DNA from: Caldisericales bacterium
GTDB lineage: Bacteria > Caldisericota > Caldisericia > JAAYUI01
Direction: 5' to 3'
Assembly: GCA_012517765.1 (NCBI GenBank)
Contig: JAAYUI010000021.1
Span: 1-53,463 of the forward strand
Length of the DNA: 53,463 bases
Part shown: one piece after another, positions 44,833-53,463 of the stretch
How positions within the stretch are numbered: position 1 is the first letter of the stretch
Layout: each line of letters starts with the position of its first letter
Notes under the pieces: model-generated
The model's database searches: none
Seen by the model: the letters and a program-made list of their open reading frames with translations, nothing else
Told to the model about the DNA's origin: nothing
Translations under genes and position numbers: made by a program

Positions 44833-45721
44833 GATTGAAGCCGAGTTGCTCTCTTGCCTTTGTTTGGTCGTACTCGTGAGACAGGCACAGCAATTTGCAG
44901 GTGAATTTTGAAACTGGCGGTTTCTTCCTGCCCCAGAGTGTCTGGCAGGCCGATGCAATGGTGAAGGCCATGCCTGTTGGTATTCTCAGTCCCTTGCTTT
45001 TCAACCCCAGGGTTTCGCAGGCAATTTTCACCACTTCACTTGCGGTGATTGGGTCTGGGCCTACGATGTTGAATACCTGGAATTCGACACCTTTTTTGGA
45101 TGAAGCCAGCAGGCAGGCATCCACAACATCTTCAACATGCACCATGTGCCATACCTGGTTTCCTGTTCCTATCATCCTCAAAGGTGTTTTGAGTATCTTG
45201 TATATCTTGTCCATGGCCCCATCTTTCATTTCGCCATAGATGAGCGTTGGCCTCAGCACGACAACATCGATGGTAAGTTTTTTACCAAGTCCGAGAACTA
45301 CCTCTTCACCAGCTCTTTTTGTGTCTCCATAACCAAGACCGGTTCCAAGATCGTCGCCTTCTTTTATTGGTGAATCTTTCCCGTCCAGGCCAACCGCCGA
45401 GACTGAACTGATATGGACAAACCTCTTTGCTCCAAGTTTTTTTGCAGCTTCGAGGAGTTTTCCCTGCAGTGTAACATTTGTTTCCCAGAGGTCTTTTGCA
45501 GAAAGATGGTCGGAAATGTGGCCAATGCAATTGAAAACGACATCAACATTTTCATTGAAATCCTCAAAAGGAGTGCCTTTGTAATCTTCGAAGAAGGTTT
45601 TGCATCCCTGTATCTTCCTCTCTCTCCTGACAGGACAAAAAACCTCATGCCCATCCTTTGCCAGACGTTTTGCAAGATGTGAACCGAGGAACCCGGTTGC
45701 ACCAGTTACAAGTACTTTCAT
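44774..45721 (-). CDS. NAD-dependent epimerase/dehydratase (extended SDR)
   Basis: A 315-aa protein with the N-terminal nucleotide-binding motif VTGATGFLGSHLAKRL, the central HISSVSAVG strand and the catalytic YGDTK (YxxxK). The type resembles sugar-nucleotide epimerases, sterol-type or dihydroflavonol-type reductases; the substrate is unclear. ATG 45721 overlaps the methyltransferase stop (ATGA). It is the last gene of the histidine kinase-NUDIX-phosphatase-methyltransferase run and overlaps the BrkB-like gene by 59 nt at its 3' end. Confidence 0.83.
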   Translation of the reverse strand: MKVLVTGATGFLGSHLAKRLAKDGHEVFCPVRRERKIQGCKTFFEDYKGTPFEDFNENVDVVFNCIGHISDHLSAKDLWETNVTLQGKLLEAAKKLGAKRFVHISSVSAVGLDGKDSPIKEGDDLGTGLGYGDTKRAGEEVVLGLGKKLTIDVVVLRPTLIYGEMKDGAMDKIYKILKTPLRMIGTGNQVWHMVHVEDVVDACLLASSKKGVEFQVFNIVGPDPITASEVVKIACETLGLKSKGLRIPTGMAFTIASACQTLWGRKKPPVSKFTCKLLCLSHEYDQTKAREQLGFNPKRSFAREVSLLFSTPRAH

Positions 45722-46458
45722 TTTTCAAACACCGCCAGGATTTGGTCTGACTCTTCGCCCTTGAACGGGGAGCCGTCGAATTTGCCATACAGGCTGATTG
45801 AGCTAAATTTTGTTCTTGAGGCATGACGAACCAGGTCTTCTTTTGTCATGATCATCAGGTGTTGCGACATTTCAGACATTTCCCAGGAATTATTTCTTTC
45901 GAGCATCACTATCGAAAGCCTGGTGTTTTCACCAACCAGGTCAAATATCTTGAGAAATATCAGGTTTGGTTCGGGTGTTTCTATCAGCTCGTATCTCTCG
46001 CCGTTTTTGATCATTTTTCGATAGTTCAGCGTCTGGATTACAAGGATTCCACCAATCTTAAGAACTGATTTAGCATCGGCAAAAAACGAGAGGACCTGTT
46101 TTTCATCGTCCAGGAGTGAAACAACGTTGCCAAGCATGAGTACCGCATCAAAAAGTTTTGCCTTGTGTTTTGTTATGTCAAGCATTGACATTGCTTCAAA
46201 ATCAATGTAAGTCCTTGCCTCCTGAGCATTTCTTTTTGCTTTTTGTATCAGGTTGTCGGAAATATCTATTCCATGCATGTCATATCCAAGCTTTGCAAGC
46301 TCTATTGCATGCTTTCCGGTGGCACAACCTACATCAAGGATTTTCTTTGCGTTGCGCGATCTCAACACTTTGTGGAGAAACGGGATCTCGGTTGAGAGTC
46401 TTCGGTCCCAGTCGACAAATATATCGTATCTCTCACCTATGTTGTTGAATATCGTCAA
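45718..46458 (-). CDS. class I SAM-dependent methyltransferase
   Basis: A 246-aa enzyme opening NIGERYDIFVDWDRRL, with motif I ILDVGCATGKHAIELA, MHGIDISDNLIQKA, FDAVLMLGNVVSLL and VLKIGGILVIQTLNY. The start is TTG 46458, overlapping the phosphatase stop as TTGA; no nearby ATG gives a full domain. It is a different subfamily from the enzyme at 36318. The substrate is unknown; neighbours hint at small-molecule or glycan metabolism. Confidence 0.8.
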   Translation of the reverse strand: MTIFNNIGERYDIFVDWDRRLSTEIPFLHKVLRSRNAKKILDVGCATGKHAIELAKLGYDMHGIDISDNLIQKAKRNAQEARTYIDFEAMSMLDITKHKAKLFDAVLMLGNVVSLLDDEKQVLSFFADAKSVLKIGGILVIQTLNYRKMIKNGERYELIETPEPNLIFLKIFDLVGENTRLSIVMLERNNSWEMSEMSQHLMIMTKEDLVRHASRTKFSSISLYGKFDGSPFKGEESDQILAVFEK

Positions 46459-47237
46459 AGTGATGCCTCTATTGTTGAGAGCATTTCCTGGTGGATCAGT
46501 CCGTTTGAGGCCACAATATGGCTGTTGTAGAGATCAAATGGTTCATTGTTGAAACCCGTGACCATTCCGCCGGCCTCCATGACCATCAGGACACCCGCTG
46601 CCATGTCCCATGGCTTGAGTTTCAATTCCCAATAACCATCGAGCCTTCCTGCGGCCACATAGCAGAGATCAAGTGCTGCCGAACCGAGTCTCCTTACGGC
46701 ATGGGTGTTTAGCAGGAAGGCCGTAAAATGTTTTACATTGTTGTCTTTCAGGTCTCTTGCCTTGTCGTAAGGGAACCCTGTTGCAAGCATGGAAATCTGG
46801 AGGCTGTTTCTTTTTGTAACATAGATGTTTTTGTCATTAAGGCACGCACCTTCGCCCCTTTTTGCCTCAAACAGCTCCCTTCTGTTGGGGTCGTAGATGA
46901 CCCCTATCATTGGTTTGCCATCCTTGTATGCGGCTATCGAAACGCAGTAAACAGGCATTCCATGGGCATAGTTTGTTGTCCCGTCAAGAGGGTCTATTAT
47001 CCATGACCATCCTGAAGTTCCCTGTTTGCTGAATGCCTCTTCTGACAGTATGGAATCGTCTGGGAAATTCGATTCTATGGTATTTGTTATTAGTGTTTGC
47101 GACCTGTAGTCGGCCTCTGTTACAAGATCGCATGTGGAGGATTTTGTGCGCGTGTTCAGGTCGCAGAATCTCATGTCCAGTAGCAGCGTACCTACGTCAA
47201 GTGCTAGTTCAGAAGCTATTTTGAACCTTTGTTGCAT
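46455..47237 (-). CDS. inositol monophosphatase family phosphatase
   Basis: A 260-aa Mg-dependent phosphatase of the SuhB/IMPase/FBPase-IV group. The metal site is formed by LSEEAF, IDPLDGTTNYAHG and KPWDMAAG, all intact. Substrates may be inositol phosphate, fructose bisphosphate or similar. ATG 47237 is chosen; GTG 47249 is possible, but GAGG sits directly against it. The start lies inside the end of the NUDIX gene (overlap about 29 nt), indicating coupling. Confidence 0.87.
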   Translation of the reverse strand: MQQRFKIASELALDVGTLLLDMRFCDLNTRTKSSTCDLVTEADYRSQTLITNTIESNFPDDSILSEEAFSKQGTSGWSWIIDPLDGTTNYAHGMPVYCVSIAAYKDGKPMIGVIYDPNRRELFEAKRGEGACLNDKNIYVTKRNSLQISMLATGFPYDKARDLKDNNVKHFTAFLLNTHAVRRLGSAALDLCYVAAGRLDGYWELKLKPWDMAAGVLMVMEAGGMVTGFNNEPFDLYNSHIVASNGLIHQEMLSTIEASL

Positions 47238-47703
47238 CTGGTATGGCACCCTCTTTTGCCAAGCGCCTGTATTCGTACCAGGCCGAGCGAAGAATTTTCT
47301 TGTCTTGTGGAAAAGTCAGCAGTCTTATGGCTTTTGCTGGCGGGACGACCAAATAATAGGAGAAGAATGCCTCTGTCTTTACTTTTCTCGATTTGGCAAG
47401 CATCAGAAAATATTTGACCGACTTATCGATCAAGTTGTTTTCATCTATCTTGAACTGATAGTGTGTGTCACCGATTGGTTTTATGGGCTCAGCCTGGAGG
47501 TGCGTTTCCTCAAATACTTCCCTTATTGCGGCCTGCTCGTGTGTCTCGCCCTCTTCAAGGTGGCCTTTCGGGAGTATCCAGTTTTTGTTGCTTTTTCTTT
47601 GCAGGATTACAACTTTTCCTTCTAGAAACACAACTCCTCCTGCCGATTCTTCATGCGTCATGGGGACAATATTATCCGATTGGGGGTAGTTATTCAAGCT
47701 CAT
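47209..47703 (-). CDS. NUDIX hydrolase
   Basis: A 164-aa hydrolase with an intact Nudix box, GHLEEGETHEQAAIREVFEET, after NWILPKG. The opening EESAGGVVFLEGKVVILQRK resembles diadenosine-polyphosphate (Ap4A-type) hydrolases. The first ~15 residues may be dispensable; a second ATG at 47661 (MTHEES) is also possible. It overlaps the histidine kinase end by 14 nt. Confidence 0.85.
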   Translation of the reverse strand: MSLNNYPQSDNIVPMTHEESAGGVVFLEGKVVILQRKSNKNWILPKGHLEEGETHEQAAIREVFEETHLQAEPIKPIGDTHYQFKIDENNLIDKSVKYFLMLAKSRKVKTEAFFSYYLVVPPAKAIRLLTFPQDKKILRSAWYEYRRLAKEGAIPDATKVQNSF

Positions 47704-50008
47704 GGTCAGGTTTTTCCGGAATGGTTATTTTTATGTAATTGCCAAATGGCAGCGTCCTAACTTCAAAAATACCGCCCATTGCCCTGGTAAATTCTTTTAC
47801 ATACGAGAGCGCAAGCCCGACTGATCCTGGATGTTCCTCAAGGGTTTTTGATGGTATCCTGGTGAAAGCGTCTGAAATATAATCCAGGTCCTCCTTGCTC
47901 CATTGTTTTCCGTCATCAATTACTGACAACACGAGATCTCTGCCTGTTATTTTGCAATAAAACCTCATCCTGTCACCTTTGCGCAGATAACCTAGTGAAG
48001 CCTTGCAAAGATTACCTATTATCTTCGAGATGACCTGCCTGTCCAGCATGAGGGGGGTGTTTTTTCCAACAAACATGTTTTCGACAGTTATCCCTTTTTG
48101 ATCAGCATTTTTCATCATCTTCCCCGTTTCCTGAAGGAAAAGGTCCGAGAAGTAATTCCTGCTGTTGTGAAAGGTAAATTTTCCATTCTTGAGCCTTCCA
48201 AGATCAATCAGGTTTTCTATAAGCCATGAAAGCGATTCTGCAGATTGGGATGCTATGCTTATAAATTCAATCTGTTCTTTTGTCATGCTTGGTTTCCTCT
48301 GGCCCAAAAGCTCAAGAAAACCAATAAGCGTTGTAAGGGGTGTTCTCAACTCATGCGTCATTGAAGCTATGAACTCGTCCTTGCCCCTGTTCATCTCCTC
48401 CAGTACCTTTATTTTGTCCTTCAGCTCCTCATCAATGAGGTTTTTTTGTATTGCCAGTGCAAGCTGGTTTGATAGGCTTTTCAACATGTCCATGACGTCA
48501 GTGTTGAATGCATTGCCAATCTTTGAAGCAACGAAAAAATACCCTTTTATTTTTCCGGAAACTTCCACCTGTAAAATGGCCTGGGATTTGAATGGCAGAT
48601 CAGATATTTTGGGCAAAATTTCATTGTCATGCTTATGCACTTTTGCGTGCTTTTTAAGGGCCGCCATCAAAATTTCGCACTCGTTTTCGCTGGCACCATT
48701 ACAAAACTGGTCCCTTGTTGACAAATCATCCATATTGAAGAGCGAGAGTAAAAGAGCATCCACAGGCAAGACATTGTTGATCGCTTCCCATGAGATATCA
48801 AACATTTCCTGAATCGTGGATGCCTGATCGATGAATCCGGATGTATCGACCAGACCCTTCAATATGTTTGCTTTTTGCTTGTCTCTCGAGATTCTTGTTG
48901 CCTCTTCCGTCACATCCCTTGTGTGAAGGAACAGTTTTGGCCCGTCACGAGAGTCTATGTAGGCTGATTTTATCTGGACAATCCTGTTTGTTGAGATGAT
49001 CTGCTTTTCGGAATAGCCAGAGTTTATTGTCTCGTGGAAAAAGTTTGAAAGATCCAGTGCATTGGTTAATTTTGGCCCGATACCATCAAGTGGTGAAAAC
49101 CCGATCATCTCCTCTGCCGCCTTGTTTGCACTTTTTATCCTGTATGTTTTTGGGTCTACGCTGATTATGCCTTCCCTTTCAAATTCCAGCATTTGCAGGA
49201 TATGTTCCTGCGATGTCCCAGGGAGCATCGAGTATATTTCCAGTTTTAGCTGGAACTGTTCGCATAAGACAAGCAGCATGAATGAAATGGCAAAAAGAAG
49301 CAGCGAAAGGGAGACAAAAACCATTGACTGATAGCTGGGAATTTCTGTTGGAAATGGGCCTGGAAGCAGTAAAAAGACCTCTGAGGCAATGATTGAAATG
49401 GTCATGCCTGAAATTATTGATGTGGCCATTTTTTTAACAAAATCTGCCGGCTTGCTTGCCACCATCCTTGCAGTTTCATAAACAATGATTAATTGCAGGG
49501 CGTATCTGGCAAGAATTGTTGTGATCTCGAAAGGTTCTTGTTTCCCGTAAATGTGGAAAAAGAAAATCACAGAAAGTATTGCAAAAAAGACCAGACAAAC
49601 CGGCACGAACCATCCAGGCTTTTTTCTGTATGCTGGAAAATCGGGCCTTGCAAAAATTAGATAAACCATATACAGCGAGTAAAGCATTATTAGAAAAAAT
49701 GATGAAAGGGTGGTGCCGGAAAGCAGGAGAAAGTCGGCACCAAGGCCTGACAGATGGGCAAGTGACAGGTACGCCATCATCAAGAAAATGACCAGACCGG
49801 CCAGGTAGATTTTCTTTACCCTGTAATTCAGGGTCAGTGTTACAAAAAAGTATGTGGCAATACCAATTAAACAGAAAATCGCATTATATATTGAAATGGC
49901 CTGTCCGTAATTTGTGACCTGCCATGCAAAGGGAAGATATGGTACAATTATCCCAAAGGCCAGAATAGAAAAAAGTGCCAGCCTTTTTCCTGCATCCATT
50001 GTGTTCAT
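47690..50008 (-). CDS. membrane sensor histidine kinase (7-8 TM, PAS, GAF, HisKA, HATPase)
   Basis: A 772-aa kinase. About eight membrane helices (10-250) precede a PAS domain (~275-370, EREGIISVDPKTYRIKSANKAAEEMIGF), a GAF-like domain (~385-525), HisKA with phospho-acceptor His552 in ASMTHELRTPLTT, and a HATPase with N-box Asn666. The G1 box reads IDDGKQW rather than the usual DxGxG; G2 (GSVGLAL, 728-734) is present. ATG 50008 is chosen because upstream residues are unrelated and lack a site. No response regulator lies nearby. The long multi-span input suggests a membrane or small hydrophobic signal. Confidence 0.86.
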   Translation of the reverse strand: MNTMDAGKRLALFSILAFGIIVPYLPFAWQVTNYGQAISIYNAIFCLIGIATYFFVTLTLNYRVKKIYLAGLVIFLMMAYLSLAHLSGLGADFLLLSGTTLSSFFLIMLYSLYMVYLIFARPDFPAYRKKPGWFVPVCLVFFAILSVIFFFHIYGKQEPFEITTILARYALQLIIVYETARMVASKPADFVKKMATSIISGMTISIIASEVFLLLPGPFPTEIPSYQSMVFVSLSLLLFAISFMLLVLCEQFQLKLEIYSMLPGTSQEHILQMLEFEREGIISVDPKTYRIKSANKAAEEMIGFSPLDGIGPKLTNALDLSNFFHETINSGYSEKQIISTNRIVQIKSAYIDSRDGPKLFLHTRDVTEEATRISRDKQKANILKGLVDTSGFIDQASTIQEMFDISWEAINNVLPVDALLLSLFNMDDLSTRDQFCNGASENECEILMAALKKHAKVHKHDNEILPKISDLPFKSQAILQVEVSGKIKGYFFVASKIGNAFNTDVMDMLKSLSNQLALAIQKNLIDEELKDKIKVLEEMNRGKDEFIASMTHELRTPLTTLIGFLELLGQRKPSMTKEQIEFISIASQSAESLSWLIENLIDLGRLKNGKFTFHNSRNYFSDLFLQETGKMMKNADQKGITVENMFVGKNTPLMLDRQVISKIIGNLCKASLGYLRKGDRMRFYCKITGRDLVLSVIDDGKQWSKEDLDYISDAFTRIPSKTLEEHPGSVGLALSYVKEFTRAMGGIFEVRTLPFGNYIKITIPEKPDHELE

Positions 50009-50146
50009 GCTACCTGTTTTGTGGAAATCGGCAATAAGGCTTATTTTTACAACTTTAACATCAATTTTTTTATAATAGGGTGCGTCCGGTTGTTTCTGTA
50101 GTTTAAGGTGCGGGCATGAATGATTAAATCCTGAAATCCAAACCAC

Positions 50147-50174
50147 TTGACAAACAATATATATGTACTAAAAT
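50147..50174 (+). promoter_or_regulatory. putative sigma-70-type promoter of the str operon
   Basis: A perfect TTGACA (50147-50152) and TAAAAT (50169-50174) are spaced by 16 nt. This gives a ~150-nt leader before rpsL. Confidence 0.6.
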
Positions 50175-50227
50175 TTCCTTTCGTGCTTGGAGTATAGCTT
50201 GACTTTCAATCTTGTTGGGCGACCCTT

Positions 50228-50257
50228 GCTTGCGAAGAATAGCCCTATTTCGCAAGC
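50228..50257 (+). promoter_or_regulatory. leader hairpin of the str operon
   Basis: GCTTGCGAA (50228-50236) pairs with TTCGCAAGC (50249-50257) around a 12-nt loop. No T-tract follows, so it is not a terminator. It could be a protein-binding leader element for feedback control; this is inference. Confidence 0.4.
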
Positions 50258-50327
50258 GCCATAAGTGAAATTAGCACTCCGGCCAAAGATATTTGTAACT
50301 AAACATATTATGCGTTTGAGGTGATAG

Positions 50328-50702
50328 ATGCCTACTATTAGTCAATTGATTAGGCACGGGAGACAGACTCCCAAGACCAAGTCTAAGACGCCGGCTCTCC
50401 AAGAGTGCCCGCAACGTCGCGGAGTGTGCACGGTAGTCCGTACCATGACGCCAAAGAAGCCGAACTCGGCCTTGAGGAAAATTGCCAAGGTCAGGCTCTC
50501 AAACGGCATTGAAGTGCTTGCTTATATTGGTGGAATCGGACACTCCCTGCAGGAGCACTCCGTTGTCATGGTAAGGGGTGGACGTGTCAAGGACCTTCCT
50601 GGCGTGAGATATCACATTGTCAGGGGAACCCTCGACACAACAGGTGTTGAAACACGCCGCCAGGGTCGTTCAAAATACGGCGCCAAGCGCCCGAAGAAGT
50701 GA
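50328..50702 (+). CDS. rpsL: 30S ribosomal protein S12
   Basis: A 124-aa protein beginning [19 protein letters not shown], with [20 protein letters not shown] and [20 protein letters not shown]. The lysine and PGV loop that shape the decoding centre are of wild type form. It is first in the str operon. GAGGTGATAG before ATG 50328 is its ribosome binding site. Confidence 0.97.
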   Translation: MPTISQLIRHGRQTPKTKSKTPALQECPQRRGVCTVVRTMTPKKPNSALRKIAKVRLSNGIEVLAYIGGIGHSLQEHSVVMVRGGRVKDLPGVRYHIVRGTLDTTGVETRRQGRSKYGAKRPKK

Positions 50703-50709
50703 GGAACGC

Positions 50710-51180
50710 ATGCCAAGGAAAAAATTAGTTCTCAAAAAGAGGCAGCGCCTTGACCCGATCTACCAGAACTACCAGATAGGGAGACTCATCGGCAAGATCC
50801 TGGTTGAAGGAAAGAGGATCAGAGCTGAACAGATCGTTTATGGTGCCCTTGATACCGTGGCCAAGAAAACCGGAAAAACCCAGGTTGAGGTCATGGAGGC
50901 CGTCATAGACAGGTGCCGTCCAAGGGTAGAGGTAAAGCCGCGCCGTGTTGGTGGAGCAACCTACCAGGTTCCTCTCGAGGTCACTGTTGAAAGGGGCGAA
51001 GCCCTTGCAATCAAGTGGCTTGTAATGTACTCGAGGAAGCGCTCAGGAATGCCTATGAGGCAGCGTCTTGCTTCAGAAATGGCGGATTCCCTTGCAGGTC
51101 AGGGTGGCGCCTACAAAAAGAAAGAAGACACACACAAAATGGCCGAGGCCAACAAGGCCTTTGCCCACTACCGCTGGTAG
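50710..51180 (+). CDS. rpsG: 30S ribosomal protein S7
   Basis: A 156-aa protein that begins 16S head assembly. It has PRKKLVLKKRQRLDPIYQN, GKILVEGKR, PRVEVKPRRVGGATYQVP and KKEDTHKMAEANKAFAHYRW. ATG 50710 with GAGGAA lies 7 nt after rpsL; the frame is open upstream into rpsL but without S7 sequence. Confidence 0.97.
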   Translation: MPRKKLVLKKRQRLDPIYQNYQIGRLIGKILVEGKRIRAEQIVYGALDTVAKKTGKTQVEVMEAVIDRCRPRVEVKPRRVGGATYQVPLEVTVERGEALAIKWLVMYSRKRSGMPMRQRLASEMADSLAGQGGAYKKKEDTHKMAEANKAFAHYRW

Positions 51181-51193
51181 TGAAATTTTTTTT

Positions 51194-53281
51194 ATGCAGG
51201 ACCTTGAAAAGATAAGAAACATCGGCATCATTGCCCACATTGACGCCGGAAAGACCACCACCACAGAGCGAATACTCTATCTTTCCGGAAGAATAAGGAA
51301 AATGGGCAATGTTGATGACGGCAACACAACCACCGATTACATGGACCAGGAGAGGGAGAGAGGCATCACTATTGTTTCTGCCTCGACAGCCTTCGAATGG
51401 AAGGGGCACACGTTCAACCTGATTGATACCCCCGGCCATGTTGATTTCACGGCAGAAGTGGAAAGATCGCTTCGCGTGCTCGATGGTGTGATCATTGTGC
51501 TGTGCGGAGTTGCCGGTGTCCAGCCCCAGACTGAAACGGTTTGGCGTCAGGCCAATCGTTATGGGGTGCCCCGCCTTGTTTTTGTAAACAAGCTTGACAG
51601 GGTGGGTTCGAACCTTGAAAACGTAGTGGGTAAGATCCGTGAAAGACTTGGTGCCAATCCGGCAGTGCTTCAACTGCCAATTGGTGCCGAAGATGGCTTT
51701 AAAGGGGTCGTTGACATTGTCAGGGAAAAGGCTTTTGTCTGGTCGTCCGTCGAGGATGGCACAAATATGGAGATTGGCCCTGTTCCTGAAGATATGGTTG
51801 ACGACGTCAAGCTTGCCAAACATCAATTGATCGAGACCCTTGCAGACTCTGATGAAGAAGCTCTTAACATATATATAGAGACTGGAACGCTGACAGAGGA
51901 CCAGATTGAGAAATTTGTCAGATCCGGCTGCATAAAGGGTGTCATAACCCCGATCCTGTGCGGCTCATCGTTTAGATACAAGGGTGTCCAGCCACTTCTT
52001 GATGCTGTAATCTCCTACCTCCCATCACCACTTGAAAGGCCTCCGGTCAAGGGGACAAACCCGAAAACCGGTGAAGAAATTGTTCGCCATCCAAGTATTG
52101 ATGAACCTACTGCAGCCATTGTCTTTAAAGTAGTCAGCGATCCTTTTCTCGGCACGATGTCTTTTGTGAGGGCTTATTCCGGTTCTGTGAAAGCAGGGAC
52201 CTATATCCTTAACTCTACGACAGGCAAAAAGGAGAGGGTAATGAGATGCCTTCACCTTCTGGCTGAACAAAGAGTGGATATTCCAGAGATTCTGGCAGGT
52301 GATATCGGGGGTGTTCTTGGTTTCAAAGAAGCCGTTACAGGCAACACCCTTTGTGACGAGAGCGACCAAATACTGCTTGAATCAGTCATTTTCCCTGAAC
52401 CTGTTGTCTCGATGTCTGTAGAACCACCAACCAAGGCCGATGAAGACAAACTCAACAATGCACTGAGAAGGCTTGCTCTCGAAGACCCAACGTTCCAGGT
52501 CAAGTTTGATCAGGAGTCCTACCAGACAATCATCTCTGGCATGGGCGAGCTGCATCTCGAAGTGATGGTTGAGAGGATAAAACGGGAGTTTGGCCTTCAG
52601 ATAAGGGTTGGAAAACCCCAAGTCGCCTATCGCGAAACGATTGGTAAAGAAACGATTGCCAGGGGCCAATATATTAGGCAGAGTGGCGGAAAAGGCCAGT
52701 ATGGTGATGTTCTTCTGAGGGTTTCACCTTCAGAACGAAACGCTGGTCTGGTCTTTGAAAACCAGGTTTCCGAAGCAGTTGTGCCAGCCAGATTTGTTTC
52801 CTCGGTTGAACGTGGTGTCAAGGATGCCATGGAGTCGGGCCCGATGCTCAGCTATCCAATAACCGACATCAAAGTCGAGTTTATTGATGGAAGTTTTCAT
52901 GAAGTCGACTCTTCAGATGTTGCATTCAGGATAGCCGCATCGATGGCGCTAAAAGAGGCAATGAAAAAAGGCAACCCCCAGCTTCTTGAACCAATCATGA
53001 AACTTCAGGTTATCACGCCGGAAGAATATCTTGGAGATGTTCTTGGATCGCTTTCCAAGAGAAGATGCAAGGTGGAAAAGCTTGACCGCCAGGGCGTGTC
53101 GCAGGTCATAGAGGCCATGGCACCAATGGGCGAAATGTTTGGCTATACCACGGAACTCAGGTCCCTCTCGCAAGGAAGGGCCACCCACTCGATGGAATTT
53201 TCACACATGGAAATCGCGCCACTGCAAGTTAGAGATGCAGTGATTGCGGCGGTCAGGGGAATACCCTGGTCCGGACAATAA
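51194..53281 (+). CDS. fusA: elongation factor G
   Basis: A 695-aa translocase GTPase. G1 is AHIDAGKTTTTERIL, switch II DTPGHVDF, G4 VNKLDRVG. Domains II-V follow to the LSQGRATHSMEFSHMEIAP end. ATG 51194 is chosen by homology. Only a weak GGTAG and a run of eight T precede it, so initiation may depend on coupling to rpsG, whose stop is 13 nt upstream. The frame is open back to 51068 within rpsG. Confidence 0.96.
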   Translation: MQDLEKIRNIGIIAHIDAGKTTTTERILYLSGRIRKMGNVDDGNTTTDYMDQERERGITIVSASTAFEWKGHTFNLIDTPGHVDFTAEVERSLRVLDGVIIVLCGVAGVQPQTETVWRQANRYGVPRLVFVNKLDRVGSNLENVVGKIRERLGANPAVLQLPIGAEDGFKGVVDIVREKAFVWSSVEDGTNMEIGPVPEDMVDDVKLAKHQLIETLADSDEEALNIYIETGTLTEDQIEKFVRSGCIKGVITPILCGSSFRYKGVQPLLDAVISYLPSPLERPPVKGTNPKTGEEIVRHPSIDEPTAAIVFKVVSDPFLGTMSFVRAYSGSVKAGTYILNSTTGKKERVMRCLHLLAEQRVDIPEILAGDIGGVLGFKEAVTGNTLCDESDQILLESVIFPEPVVSMSVEPPTKADEDKLNNALRRLALEDPTFQVKFDQESYQTIISGMGELHLEVMVERIKREFGLQIRVGKPQVAYRETIGKETIARGQYIRQSGGKGQYGDVLLRVSPSERNAGLVFENQVSEAVVPARFVSSVERGVKDAMESGPMLSYPITDIKVEFIDGSFHEVDSSDVAFRIAASMALKEAMKKGNPQLLEPIMKLQVITPEEYLGDVLGSLSKRRCKVEKLDRQGVSQVIEAMAPMGEMFGYTTELRSLSQGRATHSMEFSHMEIAPLQVRDAVIAAVRGIPWSGQ

Positions 53282-53325
53282 TTTTATTTTATAAAAGGTA
53301 ACCAAAAGGAAGAGAGGAGTCATAT

Positions 53326-53463
53326 ATGGCAAAACAAAAATACGAGCGCACAAAACCGCACGTCAACGTCGGAACGATCGGCCACATCGATCATGGCAAG
53401 ACGACACTAACGTCTGCCATCACGAAGACCCTCGCCACCCTCGGCCACACCGTAGCAAAGGCC
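53326..53463 (+). CDS. tuf: elongation factor Tu, N-terminal part (runs off the window)
   Basis: The first 46 codons read [20 protein letters not shown] followed by [12 protein letters not shown], the G1 loop region of EF-Tu. AGAGAGGAGT precedes ATG 53326. It is in the normal str operon position, 44 nt after fusA. Confidence 0.96.
   Translation, partial: MAKQKYERTKPHVNVGTIGHIDHGKTTLTSAITKTLATLGHTVAKA

Larger units (their letters stand above)
50009..50327. other. divergent control region between the histidine kinase and the str operon
   Basis: The 319 nt contain a probable str promoter (50147-50174), a second TTGACT at 50199, and a 9-bp hairpin (50228-50257). No gene-like frame was seen. Confidence 0.55.

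Noticed and set aside
50328-50702. streptomycin-resistance type change in S12
   Set aside because: The KPNSALRK segment and the later PGV loop read as wild type.
1-53463. CRISPR array, rRNA genes or prophage
   Set aside because: No regularly spaced direct repeats, no rRNA signature sequence, and no phage structural, integrase or lysis genes were seen.

Overview
The window is bacterial. It carries the rpsL-rpsG-fusA-tuf order, strong GGAGG-type ribosome binding sites, valS, lysS, folC, greA and murI. The phylum cannot be fixed from sequence reading. Copper-amine-oxidase-like 'stalk' domains on secreted proteins, a dockerin, PQQ-type propellers and an archaeal-type GatD point to a poorly studied, deep-branching or candidate-phylum lineage rather than a model group.

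Left edge (1-1878, + strand): the last codons of an IS1595/ISXO2-like transposase are followed by a two-gene putative RiPP locus. A 62-aa Cys-containing precursor-like peptide has an excellent ribosome binding site. A perfect 18-bp terminator-like hairpin follows, and then a radical SAM/SPASM maturase whose start is best placed at 544, downstream of the hairpin. This is the strongest candidate for an undescribed system.

1895-12126 (- strand, one probable long operon, read right to left): quinate-5-dehydrogenase-like protein, greA, lysS, a zinc-ribbon SPFH protein, an MthK-like K+ channel, two paralogous flippase-like (LPG synthase TM) proteins, murI, a secreted stalk-domain protein and a dCMP deaminase. 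12221-19884 (- strand): valS, folC, a zinc-ribbon membrane protein, an 862-aa membrane-anchored surface protein with a possible degenerate PIN-like cytoplasmic tail, and an AMMECR1-domain protein. Start/stop overlaps suggest tight coupling in both blocks.

20024-25639 (- strand): four tandem paralogs of an unrecognised secreted family ending in a degenerate stalk domain, with a 69-aa orphan peptide between two of them, then a TM2 protein. 25780-30594 (+ strand): APH-like kinase, TspO-like protein, a 910-aa M1-peptidase-like protein that has lost its zinc ligands, and a 36-aa membrane peptide. 30905-36075: a PQQ-propeller protein, GatD, a dockerin-bearing esterase and an AT-rich DUF4760-like gene that looks acquired.

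36082-43675 (- strand): thiamine-binding-type protein, methyltransferase, an apparently active M1-like metallopeptidase with a stalk domain, and a 993-aa propeller/BACON-like/stalk protein. 43769-50008: tRNA-Val, a BrkB-like protein, then a compact - strand run of sensor histidine kinase, NUDIX hydrolase, inositol monophosphatase-like phosphatase, methyltransferase and NAD-dependent epimerase. 50147-53463 (+ strand): the str operon, running off the right edge within tuf.

A recurring theme is envelope display. At least seven predicted exported proteins share the stalk-type domain on otherwise unrelated ectodomains. No CRISPR array, rRNA gene or prophage was seen.
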